A DNA stretch of 56,790 nt from an uncultured Porphyromonadaceae bacterium (GTDB lineage Bacteria > Bacteroidota > Bacteroidia > Bacteroidales > Muribaculaceae), in NCBI GenBank assembly GCA_946187345.1, contig CAMHQD010000014.1:1-56790 (forward strand), written 5' to 3'. Position 1 is the stretch's first letter, and every line of letters starts with the position of its first letter. The notes under the pieces are model-generated. The model saw only the letters and a list, made by a program, of their open reading frames with translations, was not told the origin of the DNA and made no database searches. Both the position numbers and the translations under genes were made by a program. This document shows, piece by piece, positions 1 through 7,664 of the stretch.

Positions 1-48
1 CGATAAGCACACAGGACAATATCTACAGCAACTGCTACTATCGAGCAA
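1..48. other. Probable host DNA left of the prophage
   Basis: Only 48 bases precede the putative phage terminus. An open frame on the plus strand runs through to a stop at 56-58, too short to identify. Nothing else can be said. Confidence 0.3.
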
Positions 49-65
49 TGCCCAATAAGGGGCGT

Positions 66-169
66 AAAACGAAATGGGTTTGAGGGTGGAGCCACGTCGA
101 GGGCTTAATTTATTTGTCGGTCAGTGAGTTAGAGGGGTGGGGGAGAAGTGGGCCAGAAAAACGAAACGG
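66..169 (+). promoter_or_regulatory. Left-end transposase binding sites
   Basis: AAAACGAAATGG at 66-77 and AAAACGAAACGG at 158-169 are two copies of one 12-mer. The same motif recurs inverted three times at the right end of the element (40074-40142). Terminal, inward-facing repeats of this kind are what a MuA-family transposase binds. Role inferred from position and symmetry. Confidence 0.7.
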
Positions 170-170
170 T

Positions 171-266
171 TTACATGGGCTTACGTTTGCTTTACGTTTG
201 GGCCAGTGATAGCGTCCTGGAAGTTTACGTTTGGCTTACGTTCGTCGAGCCAGATCTTTACGTTGG
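171..266 (+). repeat. Phased TTACGTT repeat array
   Basis: TTACGTT occurs at 181, 192, 225, 236 and 258, with a degenerate TTACATG at 171. Start-to-start distances are 10, 11, 33, 11 and 22, all close to multiples of a helical turn, so the copies face one side of the DNA. This suggests an operator or an internal activating sequence for transposition, as Mu has near its left end. Function not shown by the sequence. Confidence 0.6.
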
Positions 267-480
267 GGCAGGGTAGTGGTGCCCATTCGTCGGTGTCGGC
301 GGCATGATGGCATAAATGGCGCACATTCAGCGTGTGGCGCGATGTTTGCGACGATTGGAATGGTTGATTAGAATGAAGATATAACGCCGTTAGAAGGCGA
401 TTCTGGCGGTGTTGTTTTGAATGTCGATTTGGGGAGGTCGTGAGGCTTCCCCATTTTTGTGCCCAAATGGGTCGATTTTC

Positions 481-554
481 AGAGAGGGGTTACACTTGGG
501 GTTACAGAGAGGGGTTACATTTTTGGCGAGAGAGGGGTTACACTTGGGGTTACA
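481..554 (+). repeat. GGGGTTACA repeat array
   Basis: GGGGTTACA occurs five times, starting at 486, 498, 511, 534 and 546. A 26-bp unit is perfectly repeated at 481-506 and 529-554, and its first 14 bp recur at 506-519. It lies between the transposon end and the repressor gene. Likely a protein-binding array; the binding protein is unknown. Confidence 0.6.
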
Positions 555-812
555 TTTTCAAGATTTTGAGACCGCTTAAAAAATAGGAAACAAGCCGAGC
601 AACCCCCTAAATTTTGCGGTTTTGCCAATATTGAGCGAGGAAAATGCCACCAAATAACTGCCTTTCACCTTATTTATATAACATGTGAGAGCCCTATTAT
701 CAGGCATTTGCGGGCGTTGACGGCGAGATTGTCGCTCTAAAATGTGTGCGTGCGGCCAGTTTGTGGGTGCGTGTGGGTCACGGGTGCGTCCGTGTGGTGC
801 GCATTTCAGGCA
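555..812. other. Non-coding stretch before the repressor
   Basis: No gene is supported here. It is AT-rich to about 700 and then GT-rich (repeated GTGCG and GTGGG) up to the repressor stop codon. No clear terminator for the repressor was seen. Confidence 0.5.
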
Positions 813-1214
813 TCACCCTGCATGGGCAGAACGAGCGGTGTCCACATCGAGCGCACTTGAGCCACCGGCAGCCTTTTCCCTTTCAAGTTGCGCGATCCGC
901 TCCTTGAGTTGTCCTATTTCCTCTGCTTGCTCTCGAATTATTGTTATTAACTCGTTGTTGCCTTTTATTTCAACACCATTTGAGTCCTCAGTGCGATACA
1001 TCTCCCCTCGCCCGGTCATTAGCCACTCACCGCTTAATTGAGGATATGTATGTAGAATTTTTTCAATATTAGCGGAGTTCATGCCCTTTGATTTGCCTAA
1101 CTTGATTTTACCGATAGCACCAACAGACAAACCTGCGGCAACTGTCATTTGGTTGTCGTTTATGCCTGCGTCTGCCATAAAAGCGAGCAGTCTCTCTATA
1201 AAATTTTCGCCCAT
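813..1214 (-). CDS. Phage repressor (HTH with C-terminal coiled coil)
   Basis: A 133-residue protein, the only leftward gene at this end. Residues ~5-60 form a helix-turn-helix of the type found in Bacteroidota phage regulators, with VAAGLSVGAIGKIKLGKS as the likely recognition segment and SGEWLMTGRGEMY just after it. Residues ~85-115 are a charged heptad-like coiled coil (IREQAEEIGQLKERIAQLE), probably for dimerisation. It diverges from the early transposition operon, where Mu keeps its c repressor, and its start codon overlaps one of two direct repeats (1213-1261) that bracket the early promoter. Inferred role: lysogeny repressor that also controls itself. No peptidase domain follows the HTH, so a LexA-type self-cleaving mechanism is not indicated. 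Confidence 0.75.
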   Translation of the reverse strand: MGENFIERLLAFMADAGINDNQMTVAAGLSVGAIGKIKLGKSKGMNSANIEKILHTYPQLSGEWLMTGRGEMYRTEDSNGVEIKGNNELITIIREQAEEIGQLKERIAQLEREKAAGGSSALDVDTARSAHAG

Positions 1215-1261
1215 ATAGAAAAAAAACTACATAAAAAGTTTTGTATATAGAAAAAAAGCTA
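1213..1261. promoter_or_regulatory. Two direct operator-like repeats
   Basis: ATATAG-A8-CTA at 1213-1229 and ATATAG-A7-GCTA at 1245-1261 are 17-mers differing at one base, 32 bp (three turns) apart. The second lies exactly between the -33 and -7 boxes of the early promoter; the first overlaps the repressor start codon. Best explanation: repressor operators. Confidence 0.55.
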
Positions 1262-1269
1262 TATCTTTG
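1240..1269 (+). promoter_or_regulatory. Early rightward promoter
   Basis: TTTG at 1240-1243, an 18-bp spacer and TATCTTTG at 1262-1269 match the Bacteroidota sigma-ABfr consensus. It would drive the transposition operon starting at 1363 with a leader of about 85 nt. Confidence 0.7.
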
Positions 1270-1276
1270 CAGCGTC

Positions 1277-1289
1277 TTAACAATGTTAA
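1277..1289. promoter_or_regulatory. Palindrome TTAACAATGTTAA
   Basis: A 13-bp inverted repeat about 8 bp after the early -7 box, near the expected transcription start; flanking C and G extend it to 1276-1290. The same palindrome with a different centre base occurs at 7578-7590 before the next promoter. Possible site of a Ner-like or other phage regulator. Confidence 0.45.
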
Positions 1290-1362
1290 GGGCTGCCAAA
1301 GGTACGAAAATTTGGCGAGATAAGCGAAAATTGGCAAATAAAAGTAACTAAATAACGAGAAT

Positions 1363-1611
1363 ATGAGCGAGAAGAAGATTATCAGCTTCCTTGACAAGGA
1401 GACCCTTGCTGCGCAGGGGTTGAAGATGACGGCCTCCATTCAGGCGGCTCGTCATGAGATTGAACAGTACCTTGACATCGCCGACGTGGTATTGAACGAC
1501 TACGAGGCGACTGTTGACCCTTACTACACCGGTGCGTGTGTGCTGCTTGCCCGCATCGACGCCCTTCAAGACAAGATTATCAACCAACCAAAAGACGAGA
1601 ACAATGGATAA
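1363..1611 (+). CDS. Hypothetical early protein
   Basis: An 82-residue, acidic, probably helical protein and the first gene of the early operon. No family recognised. There is a short leader and an ATG at 1363; its end overlaps the start of the next gene by 8 bp, indicating translational coupling. Its position between repressor and transposase matches where Mu-like phages keep small regulators. Confidence 0.6.
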   Translation: MSEKKIISFLDKETLAAQGLKMTASIQAARHEIEQYLDIADVVLNDYEATVDPYYTGACVLLARIDALQDKIINQPKDENNG

Positions 1612-1981
1612 GCGAATTTATGTGACCGAGGATGCCAAGAAGCACTTGTGCAAGCTGTTCAAGTGCAGCCGTGTGACCGTTTGGAACGCATTGACGTTCA
1701 AGTTCAACAGTGACCGTGCCCGCAAGATCCGTTATGTTGCCTTGACCCAGTTGCACGGTGTAGCCAACTGGCAGGGAGACGAAATGGAGACCACCCATGA
1801 GACCTCAGACGGCACCATGACTCAGACCTTCGGCAAGCGTGTGAAGCTGGTGGTGAGTCGCCATGGCGGTCTTGCCACGGTGTATGTTGACGGTGCTCAG
1901 CACACCCAGGAGCGAGTTAGCACTATTCCCGACCTCATGCGTCTGCAGTCGCGTGTGAGCAGCATGGCAATGAGTTTGTGA
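1604..1981 (+). CDS. Small HTH-like DNA-binding protein, Ner position
   Basis: A 125-residue protein from the ATG at 1604, chosen because it overlaps the previous stop by 8 bp; an earlier in-frame start at 1514 would overlap the upstream gene much more. Residues ~8-45 (DAKKHLCKLFKCSRVTVWNA) look like a helix-turn-helix. The C-terminal half is beta-rich and unrecognised. It ends one base before the transposase start. By position and motif it may correspond to Mu Ner, an early regulator, but the sequence is not diagnostic. Confidence 0.5.
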   Translation: MDKRIYVTEDAKKHLCKLFKCSRVTVWNALTFKFNSDRARKIRYVALTQLHGVANWQGDEMETTHETSDGTMTQTFGKRVKLVVSRHGGLATVYVDGAQHTQERVSTIPDLMRLQSRVSSMAMSL

Positions 1982-1982
1982 C

Positions 1983-4100
1983 ATGGAGTATTACGGCAAG
2001 ATATTGTGTATATCGGTCAATGACCTGACCTATGACGACCGTCCGGTTGTCGTGGACGGTGTCGCCGACTGGAGTCACAGTCGCGTGCTGAATGGCCGTG
2101 CCCCCCAGGACTTGCCGGTTGAGACCCTCGCACCTATTATGAGTGTACCCAATTACAAACAGTTGAGCGCGCGCAAGAAGATCAACGTCGTGCGCCGTGG
2201 CGGCGGTTTGGGCGAGTATGCCCTTATCGAGGTCGCCACATTGCCCCGCCGCTTCCGTGAGCGTGTCACCGCCAAGTATGGTGAGATGGAGCAGAACGTG
2301 CTGCGTGACTGGTTTGAGCGTCACTACCGAGTTGATGCCGAGGCCCGGTCATGGTTCACCCGGTTTCGTTTTGCCGACGGCAGTCCTTTGCCACCCGACA
2401 AGATCAACGAGTACACCGTCAATGCCTCGGTGCTGCAGGCTGTGGTGGCGGTGATGGCCGACACTAACATCATGCGCAAGGCCATGCAGGGCACCACCAT
2501 CAACTGGGGTGAGATGACGGGTGTTATCAGTTACTTCCAGGCCGAGTTCGGCCACACGTTGCCCCTGTCGCCTCACCGTTTCCGTGAACGTGTCACCACA
2601 TTCCAGAAACAGGGCTACGAGTCTCTCATCAGCAAGAAGTTCAAGAACCAGAGCGCGCGCAAGGTCAACTATGGCATTGAGCGGCTGATCTTGAGCCTTG
2701 ACAGTCGGCCTGAGCGTCCCTATAACACGACGGTCGCCGAGATGTACAACATGTTTGTGCGCGGTGAGCTCACCGTCGCCGACCCTGAGACCGGCGAGTG
2801 GTATGACCCCGCCAATTACACCGACAAGAACGGTGACCCGCTGGTGCTGAGTGAGGCCACCATCGCCAACTATCTCAACACCGCCAAGAACAAAGCACTG
2901 CGCAGCAAGTTGCACGACACCCAGTGGGACTTCAACAACCGCTACCGTCCCTACCATGTGCGCCGCAATGGCGTGTATGCCCTCAGCAAGATCTCGCTTG
3001 ACGACCGTGACCTTCCTCGCCCCATGAGCAACGGCCAGCGCGTGAAGGCTTACTATGCCTATGATGTGGTGAGTGGCTGCGTGGTAGGTCGCGCATACAG
3101 CCGGCTCAAGACCACCGACCTATTCCTGGACTGCATGCGTGACATGTTCCAGACCCTTGACCGCAACGGCTGGTATATGCCCGCCGAGCTCGAGGTCGAG
3201 CACCACCTGGTGCAGAACTTCGCCGACGGCCTTATGAAAGCCGGTGTGGTGTTCCCCCTGATCAGATGGTGTAACCCCGGCAACTCGCGCGAGAAACGTG
3301 CCGAGCACCTGAACCGCGCCAAAAAATACGGTGTGGAGAAAAGGATGCAGGTGGGCATAGGCCGGTGGTACGCCTCGCTGGAGGCCAACCGCCCCAAGGT
3401 TGAGAAAGTGTATGACGAACTTAACAACACCTACAAGGAGGCCACCTATACCTTTGAGCAACTCGTTGCCGACGATCTCGCCGCCATTGAGACCTTCAAC
3501 CACCAGTTGCACCCCAACCAGAAGATGTACCCCGGCATGAGCCGCTGGGACGTGCTGGCCAGCCGCCAGAACCCCGACCTGAAGCCCTGGGATAAGCCCT
3601 ACCTGTACCGCTACATTGGCAACTGCACGACCACGACCATCAAGCAAAACATGTTCTGCACGGTGCAGTACCAGCAGTTCCGTTTACCCAGTCCCCGTGA
3701 CATTGAAAAACTTGAACCCAGGAACAACAAGGTCGAGGCCTACTGGCTTGCCGATGCCGAGGGCAACATTGCCGAGGTATACCTGTGGCAGGGTGAGCGA
3801 TATATCGCCACCTGCAAATTGCTGGAGCGATACAACGAGGCCACAGCCGAGCAGACACAGGCCGACCGCGATGCCTACACCGAACAGTCGAAGTATGTCA
3901 GCCAGTTCGATAAGATGATGCGCGAGGAGAAGATCACCAAGGTCGCCGTTATCGAACGCGACCAGCGCGAGGCGGTGCAACGTGCTGCCCTTGCCGCTGT
4001 TGCCGTGCCCAAGGTTGTTGAGCAGCCTGACGATGATGACGACTACAGCGACTACCTTGACGTGAGCCAAGTGGCTCGTGCCGCCGTAGCCAGCATATAA
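1983..4100 (+). CDS. MuA-like transposase (DDE family)
   Basis: A 705-residue protein, close to Mu transposase A in size and operon position. The N-terminal ~330 residues hold the predicted helical DNA-binding subdomains. The catalytic RNase-H-like core begins near SLDDRDLPRP (D340/D341), followed by the strand YYAYDVVSGCVVGRAYS (357-373), LEVEHHLVQNF (403-413) and GNSREKRAEH (433-442, E437 or E441). In MuA the second catalytic residue is Asp before Asn; here the matching strand has Glu (E404 or E406), so the triad may read D-E-E. The C-terminal ~230 residues include the Mu-type beta-barrel region and an acidic tail (DDDDDY). It would cut and join the terminal AAAACGAA-flanked ends. A MuB-like ATPase follows 36 bp downstream. 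Confidence 0.9.
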   Translation: MEYYGKILCISVNDLTYDDRPVVVDGVADWSHSRVLNGRAPQDLPVETLAPIMSVPNYKQLSARKKINVVRRGGGLGEYALIEVATLPRRFRERVTAKYGEMEQNVLRDWFERHYRVDAEARSWFTRFRFADGSPLPPDKINEYTVNASVLQAVVAVMADTNIMRKAMQGTTINWGEMTGVISYFQAEFGHTLPLSPHRFRERVTTFQKQGYESLISKKFKNQSARKVNYGIERLILSLDSRPERPYNTTVAEMYNMFVRGELTVADPETGEWYDPANYTDKNGDPLVLSEATIANYLNTAKNKALRSKLHDTQWDFNNRYRPYHVRRNGVYALSKISLDDRDLPRPMSNGQRVKAYYAYDVVSGCVVGRAYSRLKTTDLFLDCMRDMFQTLDRNGWYMPAELEVEHHLVQNFADGLMKAGVVFPLIRWCNPGNSREKRAEHLNRAKKYGVEKRMQVGIGRWYASLEANRPKVEKVYDELNNTYKEATYTFEQLVADDLAAIETFNHQLHPNQKMYPGMSRWDVLASRQNPDLKPWDKPYLYRYIGNCTTTTIKQNMFCTVQYQQFRLPSPRDIEKLEPRNNKVEAYWLADAEGNIAEVYLWQGERYIATCKLLERYNEATAEQTQADRDAYTEQSKYVSQFDKMMREEKITKVAVIERDQREAVQRAALAAVAVPKVVEQPDDDDDYSDYLDVSQVARAAVASI

Positions 4101-4136
4101 ATGACAGTATAACGACATTCAAAACCGATAAGAACA

Positions 4137-5021
4137 ATGGAGATAACCAGAGAAATCAAAAACCGCATTGTGTCGGCCATAGCCGCCGACCGCGAGAACT
4201 ATCCCAGTGACGCCAAGCACGCCGTGGCCCTGGGCATCGCCCCCAGCGTTTACAACGCCATCAAGAAGGGCAACTATGAGAAGCAAGTGAGTGACGCCAA
4301 CTGGGTGGGCATAGCCCGCCGCCTCGGTGTGGTGCTGCGCCAGGAAATGGCCTGGACAGCCGCTCAGACACCGACCTGGGTATTCATCACCACCCAACTC
4401 GAAACTTGCCAGCAGGGAAGCCTGAGCGCCATCATGTGCGACATCCCCAACATCGGCAAGACCTTCACCGCCCGCGCTTACGTCAAAGGGCACAAGCATG
4501 CCGTGTATATCGACTGCAGCCAGGTCAAGACCAAGCTCAAACTCGTGCGCAAGATAGCCAAGGAGTTTGGCGTGAACGCCAACGGTCGGTATGGTGACGT
4601 GTATGAGGACCTTGTCGCCTACCTGCGCACCATTGACACCCCGCTTGTGATTCTTGACGAGGCCGGCGACCTGCAGTATGAAGCCTTCCTCGAGTTGAAA
4701 GCCCTGTGGAACGCCACCGAGCACGCTTGCGGCTGGTACATGATGGGTGCCGATGGTCTGCAAGAGAAGATTGTGCGAGCCATAGAGGGCAAGAAAGTGG
4801 GCTATACCGAGATGCTGAGCCGCTTCGGTGACACCTTCAGCAAAGTCACCCCCGCCGATGCGAAAGAGCGCCAGAAGTTCCTCAAGGCCCAGGCCGCCAT
4901 GGTGGCCCAGGTCAACGCCCCCGAGGGCGTTAACATCGCCCAGCTCGTGACGTTGAGTGGTGGCGGTCTGCGCCGCATTTATACCGAGATTGAGAAGATC
5001 AGGAAAGGGGGTGAGTCATGA
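4137..5021 (+). CDS. MuB-like transposition target ATPase
   Basis: A 294-residue AAA+ ATPase directly after the transposase. The N-terminal ~70 residues form an HTH-like domain (AVALGIAPSVYNAIKKG). Walker A is CDIPNIGKT (101-109), which lacks the first Gly of the canonical P-loop; Walker B is LVILDEAGDL (170-179). A sensor-like segment (GWYMMGADGL) follows, and a C-terminal helical part resembles the MuB C-domain. In Mu, MuB binds target DNA with ATP, activates MuA and gives target immunity; the same role is inferred. Its stop overlaps the next start by 4 bp. Confidence 0.88.
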   Translation: MEITREIKNRIVSAIAADRENYPSDAKHAVALGIAPSVYNAIKKGNYEKQVSDANWVGIARRLGVVLRQEMAWTAAQTPTWVFITTQLETCQQGSLSAIMCDIPNIGKTFTARAYVKGHKHAVYIDCSQVKTKLKLVRKIAKEFGVNANGRYGDVYEDLVAYLRTIDTPLVILDEAGDLQYEAFLELKALWNATEHACGWYMMGADGLQEKIVRAIEGKKVGYTEMLSRFGDTFSKVTPADAKERQKFLKAQAAMVAQVNAPEGVNIAQLVTLSGGGLRRIYTEIEKIRKGGES

Positions 5022-5263
5022 CCCAGATTGAGATGCAGGCCATGAATGCCCTTATCGGCATTCATCGTGAGATGCGCGACGCCAATGACCTTGCGACCGA
5101 CCGTTGCCGTCTTGATGTCGCCATGAGGATGTTGCCCACCCTGTTTGAGAATATCGACGGCAGCACCTTACTCACCGACGGCAAAGTTTGCCAGTTGGTG
5201 TGTGAGTCGGCCGTGCGTTATGCCGATGCCCTGATAGCCGAACTTAAAAAGAGCAGAAAATGA
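5018..5263 (+). CDS. Hypothetical early protein
   Basis: An 81-residue, mostly helical, acidic protein, overlapping the MuB-like gene upstream and the ATPase gene downstream by 4 bp each (ATGA junctions). No motif recognised. The tight coupling argues that it is really translated. Confidence 0.65.
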   Translation: MTQIEMQAMNALIGIHREMRDANDLATDRCRLDVAMRMLPTLFENIDGSTLLTDGKVCQLVCESAVRYADALIAELKKSRK

Positions 5264-5943
5264 AGAAACGCGCCTACAGTCCCACCGAGATATTGAACAT
5301 GCGAATACCCAGGCTTGAGTTTGACGGAGCCTGGGAGGCGTCGATGGGCAAGCCCGCCAAAAGCGGCACATGGTTGATTTGGGGCAACCCCGGCAACGGC
5401 AAGACCAGTTTCGTGATGCAGCTTGCCAAGTACCTGTGCCAGTTTGACAAGGTGGTCTATGATAGCCTGGAGGAGAGCACCAGTCTGAGTGTGCAGATGT
5501 CGATGCGACGGCACCGCATGGAAGAGGTCAACCGCCGCTTCCAGGTTCTGGACCGTGAGAGCGTGGAGCAGTTGATAGAGCGGTTGCGCAAGCGCAAGAG
5601 CGCCGGCATCGCCATCATCGACAGTTTCCAGTACAGCGGTCTCACCTACAAGGGGTACCAGTCCTTGAAAGAAGCCCTGCCCGGCAAGCTGCTCATCTTT
5701 GTGAGCCATGCCGAGGGAATGCGTCCGGCAGGCCGTGCCGCCAAGAAGGTCGAGTATGATGCCGACATCAAGATTCTGGTCGAGGGTTTCCGTGCCTCAT
5801 GCAAGAGCCGCTACATGGACCGTCCCGGTGTCCCGTTCACCGTGTGGGAAGAAGGCGCCGCCAAATACTGGTTAGGCAAAGACAACACATTTATTCACCA
5901 ACAAAATACAGAGACCAATGAGCAAAACGACAAGAACGATTGA
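5260..5943 (+). CDS. RecA-fold ATPase
   Basis: A 227-residue protein with a clear P-loop, GNPGNGKTS (43-50), near the N-terminus, a Walker B-like strand SAGIAIIDSFQYSG (~115-128) and a further strand ending in FVSHAEG. The layout (P-loop, DSF, KLLIFVSHAEG) fits the RecA/RadA/DnaB-type ATPase core rather than AAA+. Related genes are frequent in the early operons of Bacteroidota Mu-like phages. A role in replication or DNA repair during transposition is inferred. The start overlaps the preceding stop by 4 bp. Confidence 0.7.
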   Translation: MKKRAYSPTEILNMRIPRLEFDGAWEASMGKPAKSGTWLIWGNPGNGKTSFVMQLAKYLCQFDKVVYDSLEESTSLSVQMSMRRHRMEEVNRRFQVLDRESVEQLIERLRKRKSAGIAIIDSFQYSGLTYKGYQSLKEALPGKLLIFVSHAEGMRPAGRAAKKVEYDADIKILVEGFRASCKSRYMDRPGVPFTVWEEGAAKYWLGKDNTFIHQQNTETNEQNDKND

Positions 5944-6166
5944 ACTGCGTCACCCCGACCATTACCGTCCAGGCAGCAAAGAGACCCTGGTGAGCCGCGG
6001 GCATTTGTGCAACTACTGCAGCGGCAACGGTTTCTTTTGGGGCAGTGACCAGTATGGGCGTCGCACCAAGTGCGAGTGCCCCGTGTGCAAAGGCAGCGGC
6101 GAGGTCGATGCCATCGTGACCATTGAGTGGAAACCCAACAGAAAGGAGGGGGACAATGGTGCATGA
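5918..6166 (+). CDS. Zinc-finger protein, DnaJ-like cysteine repeats
   Basis: An 82-residue protein with two CxxCxGxG-type elements (CNYCSGNGFF and CPVCKGSGEV), as in the DnaJ zinc-binding domain, so it probably binds one zinc ion. It overlaps the end of the ATPase gene by 26 bp and the start of the next gene by 11 bp. Function unknown. Confidence 0.65.
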   Translation: MSKTTRTIELRHPDHYRPGSKETLVSRGHLCNYCSGNGFFWGSDQYGRRTKCECPVCKGSGEVDAIVTIEWKPNRKEGDNGA

Positions 6167-6359
6167 GTTCAGATGCTGCATCTGCGGCAAGCCATCAAGA
6201 GGCTGGGACAACAATCCCTGGCCGGTAAAAGAAAGTGGCGAGTGCTGTGACTGCTGTAACAGCAGAGCGGTCATTCCCGCGAGAATCAAATTAAGTGAAA
6301 CCAAAAACCAGAAGCATGATGAAAGCAAAGTATCAACAGCTGAAGCGCTGGCTGGGTGA
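6156..6359 (+). CDS. Small zinc-ribbon protein
   Basis: A 67-residue protein. ATG at 6156 is preferred because a strong ribosome binding site (AAGGAGGGGG) lies just upstream; an earlier in-frame start at 6123 lacks one. It carries CCICGK...GECCDCCN, four or more cysteines spaced as in a zinc ribbon, and the phrase WDNNPWPV seen in many phage proteins of this kind. Function unknown. Confidence 0.65.
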   Translation: MVHEFRCCICGKPSRGWDNNPWPVKESGECCDCCNSRAVIPARIKLSETKNQKHDESKVSTAEALAG

Positions 6360-6585
6360 CCGACTCCTGGCCCGCCGCCGTGCCCGGCTTGAGCGTCTCG
6401 AGCGCGAGATTGCCGCCGATGCCGAGCGCAAGGTGCAGGTTGCCGAATACAACGGCTGCTTGTACGTGACCTACAATGGCATCCCCCTCGTGTATGGTGA
6501 GGGCGATACCATCCTTGAGACCCTTGAGGACTGCCGCGACATCTACCGAGACTGGCGAGCCGCCACAAGCAATGCGAGATTATGA
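6316..6585 (+). CDS. Hypothetical early protein
   Basis: An 89-residue protein starting at ATG 6316 (a second ATG follows at 6319). The N-terminus is a very basic amphipathic helix (RLLARRRARLERLERE); the C-terminal half has beta strands (YNGCLYVTYNGIPLVYGEG). No family recognised. It overlaps the previous gene by 44 bp and the next by 4 bp. Confidence 0.55.
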   Translation: MMKAKYQQLKRWLGDRLLARRRARLERLEREIAADAERKVQVAEYNGCLYVTYNGIPLVYGEGDTILETLEDCRDIYRDWRAATSNARL

Positions 6586-7016
6586 GCAGAGGTTTCCGAC
6601 GATTTTATGCCGTGTTCAACAAGATGCACCACGGCAGCGACCCCGACAGCCACAAGTGCGAGCTTGTTCGCCAGTGGACTTGGGGCAGGACCGAGCACTT
6701 GCGCGAGATGACCGAGCGCGAGTATGTGGAGATGTGCGAGGCCCTTGAGCGGCTCGTTGACCCTCGCGGCAAAGAGCGATGGCAAGCCGAGCAGAAGAAG
6801 CTGCGCTCCAGTGCGCTTCACCAGTTGCAGAAGTATGGCATCGACACTACCGACTGGACCAAGGTCAACGCCTTTTGCCAGGATGCGAGGATTGCCGGCA
6901 AGCCCTTCAAGGACCTGAACTTTGACGAACTGGCCGCATTGACGCGCAAGATGCGAGCCATCAACCACAAGCGCGAGAACGAACATATCAAAAACCAATT
7001 ACACATTTCGCAATAG
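6582..7016 (+). CDS. Mu Gp16/GemA-like early regulator
   Basis: A 144-residue protein resembling the DUF1018 (Gp16/GemA) family of transposable phages. The C-terminal part, LQKYGIDTTDWTKVNAFC, then RIAGKPFKDLNFDELAALTRKMRAI, follows the family pattern in which a helical domain ends with a Leu/Arg-rich helix. Mu GemA influences host gene expression and DNA supercoiling; the function here is only assumed to be similar. Gam follows 30 bp downstream, the same neighbourhood as in Mu-like phages. Confidence 0.65.
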   Translation: MSRGFRRFYAVFNKMHHGSDPDSHKCELVRQWTWGRTEHLREMTEREYVEMCEALERLVDPRGKERWQAEQKKLRSSALHQLQKYGIDTTDWTKVNAFCQDARIAGKPFKDLNFDELAALTRKMRAINHKRENEHIKNQLHISQ

Positions 7017-7046
7017 TTTTTATTTATCAATTTAACAACAATTACA

Positions 7047-7565
7047 ATGGCAACAAGAAAGAAAAAGACCATCATCAGCGGTGTGACCCGTGAGGCCGCC
7101 GAGTCAGCCTTTGGCCAGTATGCCAAGGCCGATGCCCAGATCAACAAGATTAACGCCGAGATTGAGTTGGCATGTGCCAAGATCCGCGAGAAGCACGCCG
7201 ACCGTCTCTCCATTCTCGCCGAGGAACGAGACCAGGCCTTTGACACCCTTCAGGCGTTCGCCACCGAGAACCAGGCAGAACTGTTCACCAAGAAGAAGAG
7301 CCTCGACATGACCCACGGCACCATCGGTTTCCGCACCGGCACCCCCAAGTTGAAGACCCTTAAAGGCTTCACATGGGCCAGCGCGGTGAATCTGGTGAAA
7401 GAGTTCCTGCCCTCGTTCATCCGTACCAGCGATGAGGTCGCCAAGGACAAACTTCTCGCTGACCGTGACGAGGAAGGCATGGCCGAGAAGATGGCCAAGT
7501 GCGGCATCCAGGTAGTCCAGGACGAGACCTTCTATGTCGATCCCAAGAAAGAAGATACCGATTAA
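7047..7565 (+). CDS. gam: Gam-like host-nuclease inhibitor
   Basis: A 172-residue protein of the Mu Gam family. The N-terminal half is a long antiparallel coiled coil (~15-85); then comes the typical MTHGTIGFRTGTPKLKT turn (~90-106), and the C-terminal part (MAKCGIQVVQDETFYVDP) completes the DNA-end-binding fold. Mu Gam binds double-stranded ends and blocks exonuclease attack, as Ku does in eukaryotes. It is the last gene of the early operon and is followed by a strong terminator at 7594-7632. The family match is confident. Confidence 0.85.
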   Translation: MATRKKKTIISGVTREAAESAFGQYAKADAQINKINAEIELACAKIREKHADRLSILAEERDQAFDTLQAFATENQAELFTKKKSLDMTHGTIGFRTGTPKLKTLKGFTWASAVNLVKEFLPSFIRTSDEVAKDKLLADRDEEGMAEKMAKCGIQVVQDETFYVDPKKEDTD

Positions 7566-7577
7566 TGGTGTGATGCT

Positions 7578-7590
7578 TTAACAGTGTTAA
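7578..7590. promoter_or_regulatory. Palindrome TTAACAGTGTTAA
   Basis: This differs only in its centre base from the palindrome at 1277-1289. It lies after gam and about 40 bp before the -33 box of the next promoter, a position fitting an activator or shared operator. Confidence 0.45.
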
Positions 7591-7593
7591 GTA

Positions 7594-7632
7594 ATGGGCG
7601 GTAAATCAGCAGTTTGCCGCCCATTTTTCTTT
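7594..7632 (+). terminator. Early-operon terminator
   Basis: ATGGGCGG plus TAAA pairs with TTTG plus CCGCCCAT across a 7-base loop (12 bp including one T-G pair), followed by a run of T interrupted by one C (7624-7632). A typical intrinsic terminator. Confidence 0.8.
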
Positions 7633-7660
7633 GTGGTTACGTCAAAAAACATTATCTTTG
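7630..7660 (+). promoter_or_regulatory. Host-type promoter after gam
   Basis: TTTG at 7630-7633, a 19-bp spacer and TATCTTTG at 7653-7660 match the Bacteroidota consensus exactly; the -7 box is identical to that of the early promoter. The next start codon is only 4 nt beyond the -7 box, so the message may be leaderless. Confidence 0.7.
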
Positions 7661-7664
7661 CAGT

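Noticed and set aside
2-58. Open frame ending at 58, possibly the end of a host gene
   Set aside because: Only 18 codons are visible and it crosses the putative phage terminus, so no gene can be claimed.
54-58. AATAA present at 54-58 and at 40159-40163 as a possible 5-bp target duplication
   Set aside because: The bases are AT-rich and occur by chance; the phage would then not begin with TG, and the distances to the outermost end sites would be unequal (7 against 16).
742-1041. Rightward frame of 99 residues opposite the repressor
   Set aside because: It lies antisense to the well-supported repressor, has low-complexity residues and no ribosome binding site.
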